Numbered from the stretch's first letter, positions 1 to 9,205 are shown. The stretch is 64,000 nt of DNA from Pontibacter arcticus (GCF_003284895.1 NZ_QMDV01000003.1:560501-624500); one strand, 5' to 3'. Program-made: numbers and translations. The notes: generated by a model not told the origin, from the letters alone.

Positions 1-1
1 T

Positions 2-661
2 CCGGTTTCTACGGTAGAGAGCCACTCGGGCAGGTTGATCCTGGGTTTACTGGCTGGCCGTAACGTGATCGTGATGCAGGGCCGCTTTCATTACTACGAA
101 GGCTATACCATGGAGCAGGTTGTTTTTCCGGTACGCGTGATGAAGTTGCTGGGCGTTAAGAAACTGTTTGTATCGAATGCCGCCGGTGGCCTGAACCCCG
201 CTTTCAATACCTCCGACCTGATGGTACTGACCGACCACATTAACCTGCAGCCAGGCAACCCGCTTATCGGCAAGAACCTGGACGAAATGGGGCCGCGTTT
301 CCCGGATATGAGCGATGTATACGACGAGCATATGATCCGGCAGGCGATGGTAATTGCCGAAGATGCTGACTTTGATCTGCGCGAAGGTGTGTACGTAAGT
401 GTGCCCGGCCCGATGCTCGAAACAAAAGCAGAATACAAGTACCTGACTATTATCGGGGCAGATGCCGTTGGCATGTCTACGGTGCCGGAAGTAATTGCGG
501 CGCGCCACATGAATATGCCTGTTTTTGCTGTTTCAGTGATAACCGATATGTGTACGCCGGACCGTATAAAGAAAGTAAAGCTATCTGATATTCTGGAGGC
601 AGCCGCCATCGCCGAACCCCGCATGACCATGCTGATCCGCGAGCTGATCAAGCTGCAATAA
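2..661 (+). CDS. Purine nucleoside phosphorylase (5' truncated by window edge)
   Basis: Phosphorolysis of purine nucleosides (inosine/guanosine class) to base plus ribose-1-phosphate in cytosolic purine salvage. The reading frame is open from base 2, so the real start lies outside the window; the TTG at 35 is internal. Visible family motifs are VSTVESHSG near the start, [30 protein letters not shown] and the signature [12 protein letters not shown], followed by AVSVITD. About 219 residues are present; the family is usually about 270, so roughly 50 N-terminal residues are missing. The gene ends just before a perfect hairpin terminator. The class is confident; the gene name (punA/deoD/xapA usage varies) is not. 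Confidence 0.95.
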   Translation, partial: PVSTVESHSGRLILGLLAGRNVIVMQGRFHYYEGYTMEQVVFPVRVMKLLGVKKLFVSNAAGGLNPAFNTSDLMVLTDHINLQPGNPLIGKNLDEMGPRFPDMSDVYDEHMIRQAMVIAEDADFDLREGVYVSVPGPMLETKAEYKYLTIIGADAVGMSTVPEVIAARHMNMPVFAVSVITDMCTPDRIKKVKLSDILEAAAIAEPRMTMLIRELIKLQ

Positions 662-690
662 ACGGCTTCTGATTAAGCGCATTTTAGCTG

Positions 691-768
691 CCCTTGCTGC
701 GTGTTTTCACCAGCAAGCACTAAAAGACAGAAGTATAGTTGTCGGTGAAAACACCAACAACGACGGGT
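691..768 (+). repeat. 78-bp dispersed repeat, copy 1
   Basis: Aligns without gaps to 44945-45022. The first 36 bases are identical, and the blocks TATAGTTG and TGAAAACACCAACAACG are also shared. The first 29 bases recur once more in inverted orientation at 837-865. There is no open frame, transposase or target duplication. The function is unknown. Confidence 0.75.
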
Positions 769-771
769 ATG

Positions 772-819
772 AAGTATAAAAAAAGGCTGTACGTTACTGT
801 ACAGCCTTTTTTTATACTT
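772..819. terminator. Hairpin terminator with AAGTATAA outer arms
   Basis: Perfect 21-bp stem (772-792 paired with 799-819) and 6-base loop. The GC core GGCTGTAC is flanked by a run of A/T and by AAGTAT/ATACTT at the base of the stem. It follows the nucleoside phosphorylase gene and is symmetrical, so it could also stop transcription from the opposite strand. Confidence 0.85.
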
Positions 820-836
820 TTACATTAACCTCTTTG

Positions 837-865
837 TGCTTGCTGGTGAAAACACGCAGCAAGGG
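837..865 (-). repeat. Inverted 29-bp partial copy of the dispersed repeat
   Basis: Exact reverse complement of 691-719. Together the two copies form an inverted repeat enclosing the terminator at 772-819, so 691-865 could be a small non-autonomous element or a nested hairpin. Confidence 0.75.
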
Positions 866-944
866 AGCTAAATTAATTTCCTTGAAAAATCTAAACAACT
901 TAGTTTGGAAATTGATTACCCAGCATCTCAACCAAGTATAACTT

Positions 945-1745
945 TTACCTTGTCAGGATCACTCTTTTCCGGTCGAGGGCGATGTTCGTAAAAATGCCGA
1001 TACCGCCCTGCACCGAAGACCTGATCAGCGATGGCTGTGCAAACGGGTTGCCATTTGCATCTTTTGCTTCGTCTACGGAGTTCAGGTATTCGTAATAAGC
1101 GGGCTCCAGGTGGAACAGCGAAACGATCAATGTATCGCCTTCTTCATAATCATAAGCAGAGCCCACGCTTATTCTTTTGCCATTGGTGAGGTTATCGTTT
1201 AAGTTAAAGTCGCGGTCTGATCCGGAAGAAAGGCTGTCGCGGTGGGTCATGTACCGGTAATAATTCACAGCATTCGGATCGTCCTGGAAGCTCATCAGCA
1301 AATATGCTTTGTTTTTGTCGTTAAACTTCCATTCAACCGCTTCGATAGGCACTACCGGTAGCACTTTTGTAAAACCTGATAATTTGCGCCCCGCAGCATC
1401 TGTTACCCGCAGTTCAAATACATCGCCTGGTTTGGTACTTACAATATCACGGGAAGAATGGGTAAAATAACGGCCACTCGCTTCGTGCAGAACCGGCCGG
1501 TAAGTTAAATTTAGCGGGCGTCCATTTTTAAGGATGGTAACCTGCGCGCTCGGAACCAGCGGGGGCACAGGCGCATCAAAATAGCCGGAACTTTCAAGTA
1601 CGGTTGCCCTGTAGGGCTCGCCGGGCACCAGGTAGCATTCCACTACCAGTTGGGGCGTATGGTTGGGTAAATCTACGTCAATATCTTTTTCAAGATTGCA
1701 GCTACAAAGCAAAAGCAGGCCCAGCAAGTATAAAATCTGCTTCAT
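945..1745 (-). CDS. DUF4249 lipoprotein (TonB-receptor partner)
   Basis: Putative outer-membrane lipoprotein of about 266 residues. The N-terminus is a lipoprotein signal with lipobox LLCSC, followed by the DUF4249 pattern PQLVVECYLVPGEPY and VTILKNG. The ATG at 1745 is preferred over the TTG one codon upstream. The start overlaps the TonB receptor stop by one base (TGATG), so the two are translationally coupled. DUF4249 proteins commonly follow TonB-dependent receptors in Bacteroidota and are presumed surface-exposed partners in uptake. The ligand cannot be inferred. Confidence 0.85.
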   Translation of the reverse strand: MKQILYLLGLLLLCSCNLEKDIDVDLPNHTPQLVVECYLVPGEPYRATVLESSGYFDAPVPPLVPSAQVTILKNGRPLNLTYRPVLHEASGRYFTHSSRDIVSTKPGDVFELRVTDAAGRKLSGFTKVLPVVPIEAVEWKFNDKNKAYLLMSFQDDPNAVNYYRYMTHRDSLSSGSDRDFNLNDNLTNGKRISVGSAYDYEEGDTLIVSLFHLEPAYYEYLNSVDEAKDANGNPFAQPSLIRSSVQGGIGIFTNIALDRKRVILTR

Positions 1746-4099
1746 CAAAATTTAAAGTTATAGGTTACCGATGGTATGACTGGGAAAAGAGACACTTGTT
1801 TAGCCTGAAAGCCGGTGATGCGTTCTTCGTTCTGCGGGTCTTCTTTGGCCTGCTCGAAGTACACAAAGTAGGGGTTGCGGCGGTTATAGGCATTGTAGGC
1901 ACTAAAGGTCAGGTCAGCCTCACCGCGTTTTGGCTTAAGCTTTAACACCAGCCCAAGATCTAATCTATGATAGGAGGCAAGCCGGAAACCATTGCGTTCC
2001 GTAAAAATAGGGACGATGGTAGGCGATTTACCTTCCACATCCTGAAAAGGAAAACGAGCGACCGGCAAAGAAAAAGCATTGCCGGTGCCGTATACGAAAG
2101 CGCCTGTCAGGCTGATGCGTTTGTTTAACTGGTGCAGCACAACCAGGTTGATGTCGTGGCGGCGGTCATAGCGAGTCGGGAAACGGTTTCCATTGTTGAT
2201 GCCTTCAAAGGTGCGGTATGTCCAGGAGAGGGTATAACCCAGCCAGCCGGTTGTGCGGCCTTTGATTTTTTCGAAGTAAATCTCGTTACCGTAGCTTTCC
2301 CCTTTCCCGAACAGGAATTCCTGTTCAATGTTATCGTTCACAAAGAGGTTGGCTCCATCCCGGAAATCGATCTGACGGCGCATCCATTTATAGTATACTT
2401 CGTTTGTAACCAGGAATTTGCCGTCTGCAAACAGCTTGCTTATACCCGCGGCTACCTGCTGCGAGCGCTGTGGTTTAACGTAACCCGTAGATGGATACCA
2501 GACGTCGGTAGGCAGCGAAGCACCCGAGTTGGCAACCAAATGGACGTACTGCATCATATTGGCATAGCTAGCCTTTATACTTACAGTTTCGGATAGGTTA
2601 TACTTGGCAGAGGCGCGCGGTTCCAAGGCTGTAAACAGTTTGCCGTTGTTCACGAAACCTGAAAAACGCAGGCCATAGTTAAGCGAGAGGAACGGGCTCA
2701 CTTCAAAATCATCGGAAGCATACACGCCAAATTCGGTGCCTTCGTAATCGGAGCCGGCGCTAAAATCCTGGTCCGGGTTTTCTGCAGAATTAAAGTTTAA
2801 CCGGCCTACTGTAAAGCTGTGCTGTATGGCCTTAGCCCCAAACCTGACCGTATGGCCGCCATCCAGAAATAGATCGAAATTGCTTTCCAGGGTATAATCG
2901 AGGATGTCGGACGTAAGCGAAACATTGAAAACATCGAGCTTGTTATCAACCGTGTATTTGTAACCGGTCGTGCTGAGCATGGTATTGGCATACAATCTAT
3001 CCGAAAATTTATGTTGCCAGCGCAACGAGGCCATCGTGTTTCCCCATTCAAAGCCAAAGGCAAAATCATCATCGCTGAAACTAAAAAAATCTCGCCCGTA
3101 GTAGCCGCTGAAGTATAAATTGTCTTTGTCGCTGAGCTTATAATTTAACTTGGCATTGAAATCGTAGAAATAATAATCCGGAATAGGGCTGTAGTCTTCT
3201 TTGTCTTCGCTGATGCGGTTGAACTGGCGTGTAAAAACATCCACATACGTGCGCCTGCCCGAAAGTATAAACGAGGATTTGTCTTTCACCAAAGGGCCTT
3301 CTACGGTTAGCCGCGATGAAATAAGCCCTAAACCACCCGAAACTACCAGGCTGTCCTTGTTTCCTTCCCGCAGTTTTACATCTACCACCGAAGAAAGCCT
3401 GCCGCCGAATTCCGCCGGAAAACCTGCTTTGTACAGTTCTACATCTTCTACCGCATCGGGGTTAAACACACTAAAAAAGCCAAACAAATGCGAAGGGTTG
3501 TAAATAACGGCATCGTCGAGCAAAACGAGGTTCTGGTCCGAACTGCCGCCGCGCACATACAAACCCGATGCGCCTTCGCCACCGGATTGTACGCCGGGCT
3601 TCAGCTGCAATGTTTTAATCAGATCCACTTCCCCGAAAAGGGCCGGCAATAGTTTGGCTTCGCGCGAGCTCAGGCGCTCTACGCTCATGCGGTTATCGTT
3701 TAATTTTTGCGTGAGGGAGTTGGTTTCGACTTCTACTTCCTGCAACTGGTTGCTGGCTGGTTGCAGGCTCAGGTTCTGGCGTTGTGCATTGCTGCTTACC
3801 GTAATGGTACGCGCAAGCGGCTCAAACCCAATATACGTTACCTGCAAGGTATGATCACCAGCTGGCAGGTTTACACTATAGGCACCCACCTGGTTGGTTA
3901 TACTTCCTGCCTGCAAACCGGGCACCGCTACCGTTGCGCCCACCAGTGCCTCGCCGGTGGTTGCAGAGGTAACAGTTCCGCTGATGCGGTACGTAGTCTG
4001 GGCAAGCGCCGGACGCTGGACTGCACACACCAGCAAAAGCCACGCTAACAGGTGCAGCACATACACTGAATAAGACTTTTTAGAGATGAGTTGCAGCAA
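1745..4099 (-). CDS. TonB-dependent outer-membrane receptor with N-terminal carboxypeptidase-regulatory-like domain
   Basis: 784 residues. Signal peptide ending near ALAQ, then a CarboxypepD_reg-like beta-sandwich (about residues 35-115: ISGTVTSATTGEALVGATV, ending in IGFEPLARTITV). The plug follows (VDLIKTLQLKPGVQSGGEG, LYVRGGSSDQNLVLLDDA), then a long 22-strand barrel closing with VTYNFKF. It imports an unidentified ligand across the outer membrane using TonB energy. The only in-frame start before the signal peptide is TTG at 4099; no ATG lies between the upstream stop and the signal peptide. First gene of a two-gene unit with the DUF4249 lipoprotein. Confidence 0.93.
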   Translation of the reverse strand: MLQLISKKSYSVYVLHLLAWLLLVCAVQRPALAQTTYRISGTVTSATTGEALVGATVAVPGLQAGSITNQVGAYSVNLPAGDHTLQVTYIGFEPLARTITVSSNAQRQNLSLQPASNQLQEVEVETNSLTQKLNDNRMSVERLSSREAKLLPALFGEVDLIKTLQLKPGVQSGGEGASGLYVRGGSSDQNLVLLDDAVIYNPSHLFGFFSVFNPDAVEDVELYKAGFPAEFGGRLSSVVDVKLREGNKDSLVVSGGLGLISSRLTVEGPLVKDKSSFILSGRRTYVDVFTRQFNRISEDKEDYSPIPDYYFYDFNAKLNYKLSDKDNLYFSGYYGRDFFSFSDDDFAFGFEWGNTMASLRWQHKFSDRLYANTMLSTTGYKYTVDNKLDVFNVSLTSDILDYTLESNFDLFLDGGHTVRFGAKAIQHSFTVGRLNFNSAENPDQDFSAGSDYEGTEFGVYASDDFEVSPFLSLNYGLRFSGFVNNGKLFTALEPRASAKYNLSETVSIKASYANMMQYVHLVANSGASLPTDVWYPSTGYVKPQRSQQVAAGISKLFADGKFLVTNEVYYKWMRRQIDFRDGANLFVNDNIEQEFLFGKGESYGNEIYFEKIKGRTTGWLGYTLSWTYRTFEGINNGNRFPTRYDRRHDINLVVLHQLNKRISLTGAFVYGTGNAFSLPVARFPFQDVEGKSPTIVPIFTERNGFRLASYHRLDLGLVLKLKPKRGEADLTFSAYNAYNRRNPYFVYFEQAKEDPQNEERITGFQAKQVSLFPVIPSVTYNFKF

Positions 4100-4318
4100 A
4101 ATCAGAATAAAAGTATAATGGGTTAACCCTTGTGCAGATAAACACTGCTGGTCAGGGTATTGTTTAAGCTAAGGAATGGTAATAAAGTAAACAAAGCACC
4201 AAGTATACTTACGGTTTAGTGGGAAAGGTTAGTTTGCCCTATCCGCTGCTAAATATACTTTTATCAACGCACACTTTTCTGTAAACCCTCAGATTTATAC
4301 TTCCCTGCTTGTGTATAC

Positions 4319-6187
4319 TTACTTGTTTAACCAGGCAGCCTGTAATTGTTTTTGTGCCGGCGTAGCAGCCGGGTTTATTTCCAGTACATGCGGTGCCTGG
4401 CGCTCTATACGCGTTACTCTTCCTTTCAGCTTCTTCTTTTTGAGGCGGCCTTTGCTGTTTTTACGTTCAACTGTGATCGTGATCTTCTCGCCCGGGGTCA
4501 TGGCCTGCAGCTCTTCCCCGATCAGGGTGGTTACATTTTCCAGGGTAATATCCTTTTTGTTTAACTGCAGCAGCACATCGCCTTCTTTAAAACCCATGCG
4601 TTTACCGAAGGCATCCATTTCCGATACATCCTCAATTATAATTTTAGTGTTATCCTGATTGAGGCCAGGTGTAAAACCGCCGTAAGAGATAGCTGTTGCG
4701 TTTGCAACCGGCTCGTATCGTATCCCCACTTTCCAGAACGCCTCTTTTAACGGAAGCGGCTCATTGCCTTCCACGTACCGCGCAAAAAAAGTACGGATCT
4801 CGGGGTAAGTGATCTCAGCGATCTTATCAAAAAGCTCGTCGTCTTTAAAGGCTTTCTGTTTGCCGTATATTTTGGAAAGGTCCAGCATCAGGTCGCGCAG
4901 GCCGTACTTGCCACCAGACTTTTCGCGTAGTTCAATATCTAAAACCAACCCGATTAAAGCGCCTTTCTGGTACACGTTGCCATATTCTTTTTCATAGGTA
5001 TCGAGTACGTTGGCGCTCATTTCAGTAAAAGGCAGGGTATCGTTGTAGCTGGTTTTGGCTGTTATAATATGCTCGCGCAACTTGCCCAGGTATTCGTTCA
5101 GGCCGTACAGGTTTTCGTAAATCTGTACGTGGCTGGCAAAATACTCGGTTACGCCTTCGTAAAGCCACAAATGCTTCGACATTTTAGGGGTGATGTAATC
5201 GAAGTTACCGATCTCCTCGGAATGTATGTTAAGTGGGGTTACGATATGGAAAAACTCGTGCGCGGCCACATCGCGAATGGTACTGCTAAACTGCGATGCC
5301 GGCATTTCCGGTAAAAAGTATACCGAAGAATACGAATGCTCCAGTGCCCCGAACGAACCGGATTTGCCTACTTTTTCGGGTACGTAGATCAGGAAAGCAT
5401 ACTTTTCGACGGGCAGCGTGCCACCGAGATATTTACGTTGCGCTTCCAGGATATCCTGTATGTTGGCAGCAATAGGGCCGGAAGTAACACGCCCGGACGG
5501 CGAGTAAACTGAAACCAGCACTTTGGTTTTGCCCATATCCAAGACAGTTGTATCCGGTTTGTTATACATGAGAGGCGAGTCGGCCAGATCCATGTAATTA
5601 GAGGCCATGTAGGTATCGGAGGTGGCGGTGCTGGTAGTGGCAATAAGCGGAGTGGAGCCGTAAAAGCCCTGCGGTTTGGTAATGGTCAGCTCGTAAGGCA
5701 GCTGTTTCATATCAGAAAAATAGCCGATAAAGCCGAACGTGTTCAGAAGGAAGTTCTTGCCTTCTTCGATGTTGGTGCCGCCCGGTTCAAAAACCACATC
5801 TTCGCGTTTCTGGGCATCAAAGGTATCGTCGGTCCAGTACGTGATCTTATCCAGTTTGGTGGCATTGCTGATCTGCCAGCGGTTGGTGTCCAGCTTTTTA
5901 ACCGGAAGCGGCTGTCCGTTTTTATCGAGCGCAGTAAAAGCAGTTACAAACTTCCCGAAATCTGAAACGGAATAAGTGCCGGGCACAATTTTGGGCATGT
6001 TGTATACAATTTCCGGTTGGCTGATTGCCGGTGCTTTTAACGTAACCTGTAGCCTGTCGTCTTTTACGTTGGTCAGGTTCAGGTGGAAACTATACTTCTG
6101 AGTGGCAGTTTGCTGCGCTATGACTGGAGTGAGCAAGTATGAATTCAGGCTAAGCGCTAGCAGTAAAAGTGCTTTTGATAAGGTCAT
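4319..6187 (-). CDS. M61-family (glycyl aminopeptidase-like) zinc protease with PDZ domain
   Basis: 622 residues with an N-terminal signal peptide (LSLNSYLLTPVIAQ), so periplasmic or exported. The N-terminal beta domain is followed by the thermolysin-like zinc site: HEFFH at about residue 310 and the downstream WLYEGVTEYFASH helix, which supplies the third ligand glutamate. A PDZ domain occupies the C-terminal part (MGFKEGDVLLQLNKKDITLE), followed by a basic KKKKLKG segment. Length and order match Bacteroidota M61 proteases. Single gene between two AT-rich gaps. The substrate is unknown. Confidence 0.92.
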   Translation of the reverse strand: MTLSKALLLLALSLNSYLLTPVIAQQTATQKYSFHLNLTNVKDDRLQVTLKAPAISQPEIVYNMPKIVPGTYSVSDFGKFVTAFTALDKNGQPLPVKKLDTNRWQISNATKLDKITYWTDDTFDAQKREDVVFEPGGTNIEEGKNFLLNTFGFIGYFSDMKQLPYELTITKPQGFYGSTPLIATTSTATSDTYMASNYMDLADSPLMYNKPDTTVLDMGKTKVLVSVYSPSGRVTSGPIAANIQDILEAQRKYLGGTLPVEKYAFLIYVPEKVGKSGSFGALEHSYSSVYFLPEMPASQFSSTIRDVAAHEFFHIVTPLNIHSEEIGNFDYITPKMSKHLWLYEGVTEYFASHVQIYENLYGLNEYLGKLREHIITAKTSYNDTLPFTEMSANVLDTYEKEYGNVYQKGALIGLVLDIELREKSGGKYGLRDLMLDLSKIYGKQKAFKDDELFDKIAEITYPEIRTFFARYVEGNEPLPLKEAFWKVGIRYEPVANATAISYGGFTPGLNQDNTKIIIEDVSEMDAFGKRMGFKEGDVLLQLNKKDITLENVTTLIGEELQAMTPGEKITITVERKNSKGRLKKKKLKGRVTRIERQAPHVLEINPAATPAQKQLQAAWLNK

Positions 6188-6446
6188 GGAGCGTGGTTAT
6201 GATGATCAACTCTTGTAACAAGTATTAAGCCAGCAGGCGCTAGTACTCCTGCCTGCAAAACCCTGTAGCAACTTGTTTATACTTTAAAGGTAACGGCTAA
6301 GGCTATAAACTGTGCTGCTTTTCGACAAGCGACGCTTTTTTGTAGATAAACAAGTTAGCAGGGCTGTATGCAAAATAACTTCGCACGCCACCGGACTGAA
6401 AAATATAACCCGATCTACCCTTGTTTATAGCGTATAAACGGAAACC

Positions 6447-6752
6447 TTAAATGTACTGCTGTATAACTTTGGACAATTGCTGCGCCGGCATAGCTCCCGA
6501 CTGCCGCCATACTTGCTGGCCCTTATGGAAAAGTATAAACGTAGGTACACCCTGCACCCGGAACTGGTTTGCCGCTGCTTGGTTTGTATCGATGTTCACT
6601 TTCACAATTTTCAGCTTGCCGTTATAGGCATCGGCCAGTTGCTGTACTACCGGATTCATGGCTTTGCAGGGGCCGCACCAGTCCGCATAAAAATCAACTA
6701 AAACCGGCATGCCCGGGCTGTTTATAATTTCTGTAAACGATTTCTTAGCCAT
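6447..6752 (-). CDS. Thioredoxin
   Basis: 101 residues, standard thioredoxin length with no signal peptide, so cytosolic disulfide reductase. Active site WCGPC (Cys26, Cys29), preceded by VDFYADW and followed by the cis-proline region VQGVPTFILF. Monocistronic and divergent from the gene at 6939, with an AT-rich 186-base spacer. Several thioredoxins are usual in this phylum, so the exact paralog name is left open. Confidence 0.95.
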   Translation of the reverse strand: MAKKSFTEIINSPGMPVLVDFYADWCGPCKAMNPVVQQLADAYNGKLKIVKVNIDTNQAAANQFRVQGVPTFILFHKGQQVWRQSGAMPAQQLSKVIQQYI

Positions 6753-6938
6753 AACTTCTTGTCTGCTTCTGAGGTGTTGTTACCTATACGTACGTGTATT
6801 CCTGCTTTTGGTGATAATGCGTTGCGGGTGCTTGAATAGGCCTGCGTTTATACTTCCAGAAATAAAAAAGGAACAAGTTTATTTTAAATATAAAATATCA
6901 TATATTTAGGAGTTTATAACTATTTAGCCAGACAATAC

Positions 6939-7277
6939 ATGTCAAAATTTGAAACAACGCAGGGCGGGCAAATTGACCTAAGCCTTGCCGCCGAATGGAC
7001 AGCCAATTACAGAAGAGAGAATGCAGCTAACGAAGGCCTTGTAGGAGATACGAAAGCACATTTCTTTGGCCGCGACATTATCCAACAGATACTGGATCAG
7101 GAAAATTGTGCCGGAATTACAATGTGTCATGCATTAGACGAAACGGGTGCTAAAAAACTTATACTAGTGGGTACTACTGAGGATGGCGTTTCTATGGAAG
7201 ATGGCATTATCGCAGATTTTGCTCGCCCATGCCCTCCGAGTTGTGCATCAGGTGCATTGCTTAACGGCTTAGACTAA
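6939..7277 (+). CDS. Conserved hypothetical protein (112 aa)
   Basis: Not recognised as a named family. 112 residues, soluble, no signal peptide. The C-terminus holds a Cys pair (PCPPSCASG), with a further Cys at CAGITMC, so metal or redox binding is possible. It lies 26 bases before a 7-TM protein and begins what looks like a four-gene unit with a histidine kinase and a receiver. The position suggests a role in, or control by, that signalling unit; this is inference only. Confidence 0.7.
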   Translation: MSKFETTQGGQIDLSLAAEWTANYRRENAANEGLVGDTKAHFFGRDIIQQILDQENCAGITMCHALDETGAKKLILVGTTEDGVSMEDGIIADFARPCPPSCASGALLNGLD

Positions 7278-7303
7278 GTGTGCTGACCTATTATAACCTT
7301 TTA

Positions 7304-7921
7304 ATGGATATTGCCATTTACAGCGTTGTTATACCGCTGTTGGCTGGTATCTATTTCATTAGATATAACAATATCATTATAAGAGTGATGCTTGGGCTTG
7401 CCGTATGGGGTATCATCTCTGAGTGCATGTCTTCTTATACCGCTAACAAAGGAATCACTAATTACTGGATCTCTCATATATTTGTGATCCTGGAGTACTG
7501 TTTTCTGGCAGCAGCTTACTATTATACTTTCGCTGGGCGGCTTAAAAAGGTAGTTTTATACTCATTGCCTGTTTTTCTGGCCTTTTCCGTTCTAAACCTA
7601 TTTATATTTAATACCATTGAAGGTATAAATTCTTACGGGCGTGTGCTAGAAAGTGTATTTCTTATTGTGTTTGCGATTGCCTATTTCAACAAAAGGTTTT
7701 TGCTGCTCGATAAGCAGTCTTTAGAGCATGATCCTATGTTCCTGTTAAGTGCAGGTGTCATCTTTTACTTTGCCGGTAATGTTACTGCCTACTCGCTTTT
7801 CGAGCAGCTGTTAAAAGAATCTTATGACCTGGCGCGCATTTGCCTGGTCTTCGTTTTCCTGACAAATATTTTTTTCTATTGCGTACAGGCGCTGGTTATC
7901 TACAGAGCTGCCAGATCATGA
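7304..7921 (+). CDS. Seven-TM membrane protein of unknown function
   Basis: About 205 residues, almost entirely hydrophobic with seven predicted membrane helices and short polar loops. ATG at 7304 is preferred; an in-frame GTG at 7280 would add eight residues. The stop overlaps the kinase start as ATGA, implying translational coupling. A plausible reading is a membrane sensor that hands a signal to the downstream cytoplasmic kinase, but no family motif supports a specific function. Confidence 0.7.
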   Translation: MDIAIYSVVIPLLAGIYFIRYNNIIIRVMLGLAVWGIISECMSSYTANKGITNYWISHIFVILEYCFLAAAYYYTFAGRLKKVVLYSLPVFLAFSVLNLFIFNTIEGINSYGRVLESVFLIVFAIAYFNKRFLLLDKQSLEHDPMFLLSAGVIFYFAGNVTAYSLFEQLLKESYDLARICLVFVFLTNIFFYCVQALVIYRAARS

Positions 7922-8712
7922 GTGCTTCCTTGCTACCGCTCTTTATACTGACGCCTGTTATGCTGGTGCTGGCACTTGGTATTGTGGTGTTTGTTGTTCG
8001 TTACCAGAAGCGGCTTTTAGCACACCAGGAGCAGGTACGTGTGTTGCAGCAAGTAAAGCAACTGCAGTTACTCGAAGCTGTGATCGAGGCCCAGGAAACC
8101 GAACGACGCCGCCTGGCACAAGACCTGCACGACGAAGTAGGAGGGATGCTGGTACTGGCCAAGTTGCAGCTCACGCAGGTGTTGCCGTCCGGTACTTTGC
8201 ACGAAGGTAGCGTAGCGGCTTCCGAAAATGTAAAAAATACGCTCGAGGAAGTGATCAGCAGCGTCAGAAGAATTTCACATGATCTGATGCCGGTTATACT
8301 CGAAAAAATGGGCCTGTGGCATGCATTGGAAGCCTTACGGCGAGCGGTGCCAAAAGATGCCAACCTGGAAATTATACTTGGGATAGAGACTGACATAAAG
8401 CGCTTGCAACCAAATCAGGAACTGCTTTTATACAGGATTATACAGGAGTTATTCAGCAACACCATCAAACATGCGCTGGCCGATAAAATTGAAATCACAG
8501 CAAGGCAAATCGGGAATAAGATATCCTTAGTTTACCAGGATAACGGCCTGGGTTTCAACTACAGCCAGTTGCAGAAAAGCAAAAATACAGCCGTGGGTAT
8601 TGGCCTGATGAACCTGCAAAGCCGCGTCGCTTTATTGAATGGTGAGCTTAACTTTTTTTCTGAGCCCGGTGCCGGAACTAAAGCAGAAATTATAGTTCCA
8701 ATCCTACAATAA
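7918..8712 (+). CDS. Sensor histidine kinase, HisKA_3/NarX-DegS type
   Basis: 264 residues from the ATG overlapping the previous stop. One N-terminal membrane helix, a short coiled coil, then the HisKA_3 dimerisation motif RRRLAQDLHDEVGG with phospho-acceptor His71. The HATPase_c domain follows (SNTIKHA N-box, DNGLGF G1 box, GIGLMNLQSRV G2 box). There is no periplasmic sensor domain, so input probably comes from the coupled 7-TM protein. Its partner is the receiver 38 bases downstream. Confidence 0.92.
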   Translation: MSASLLPLFILTPVMLVLALGIVVFVVRYQKRLLAHQEQVRVLQQVKQLQLLEAVIEAQETERRRLAQDLHDEVGGMLVLAKLQLTQVLPSGTLHEGSVAASENVKNTLEEVISSVRRISHDLMPVILEKMGLWHALEALRRAVPKDANLEIILGIETDIKRLQPNQELLLYRIIQELFSNTIKHALADKIEITARQIGNKISLVYQDNGLGFNYSQLQKSKNTAVGIGLMNLQSRVALLNGELNFFSEPGAGTKAEIIVPILQ

Positions 8713-8750
8713 AATTGTAAGTTTGTGTAACAACTTTAGACCAGTTTCTC

Positions 8751-9170
8751 ATGGAGTTTCTGCCATTTACCCTTGCGCTTGCCGATGATCACACACTTTT
8801 CAGAAAAGGGATTGTCGAAATACTGAAATTATACCCCGAAGTAACACTTGTTGCCGAAGCTGTAAACGGCGCACGGCTGCTCGAAAAGATCGAAAACAAA
8901 ATGCCTGACATTGTTATGCTCGATCTGGAGATGCCTGAAATGGATGGGATTGCCACGGCCCGTTACCTGCTCATTAAATATCCGCAGGTAAAAGTACTTA
9001 TTATGTCGATGTACGGCGAAGAAACGCTGGTTGAGAAACTCCTGGAAGAAGGCGTACACGGTTACCTGCTTAAAAGCGCCGAACCTGCAGAGTTAAGACA
9101 AGCCTTACAGGCACTAAAACGTGGCGAAAAGCTAAATTATAAACTGGCACATAATCCATACTTGCTTTAA
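8751..9170 (+). CDS. Receiver-only response regulator (NarL-type receiver lacking HTH)
   Basis: 139 residues. A full receiver domain: acidic pocket ADDH, phospho-acceptor Asp58 in VMLDLEMPEMDG, and conserved Lys in YLLKSAEP. NarL/LuxR-type regulators with this kind of receiver usually run to about 210 residues with a C-terminal LuxR HTH; here the protein stops after RGEKLNYKLAHNPYLL. No HTH-coding frame is visible in the next 350 bases. A possible -7 element TAAGTTTG lies at 8718-8725. It sits directly upstream of csgE, the place of csgD in enterobacteria. Confidence 0.9.
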   Translation: MEFLPFTLALADDHTLFRKGIVEILKLYPEVTLVAEAVNGARLLEKIENKMPDIVMLDLEMPEMDGIATARYLLIKYPQVKVLIMSMYGEETLVEKLLEEGVHGYLLKSAEPAELRQALQALKRGEKLNYKLAHNPYLL

Positions 9171-9205
9171 CAGGCAGGAGGGCTTCCCAATACTATAACA
9201 GTAGC

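Noticed and set aside
8751..9170. Receiver gene as a frameshifted full response regulator
   Set aside because: No LuxR HTH coding remnant was found in any frame between 9170 and 9500, so it is better read as a genuine receiver-only protein.
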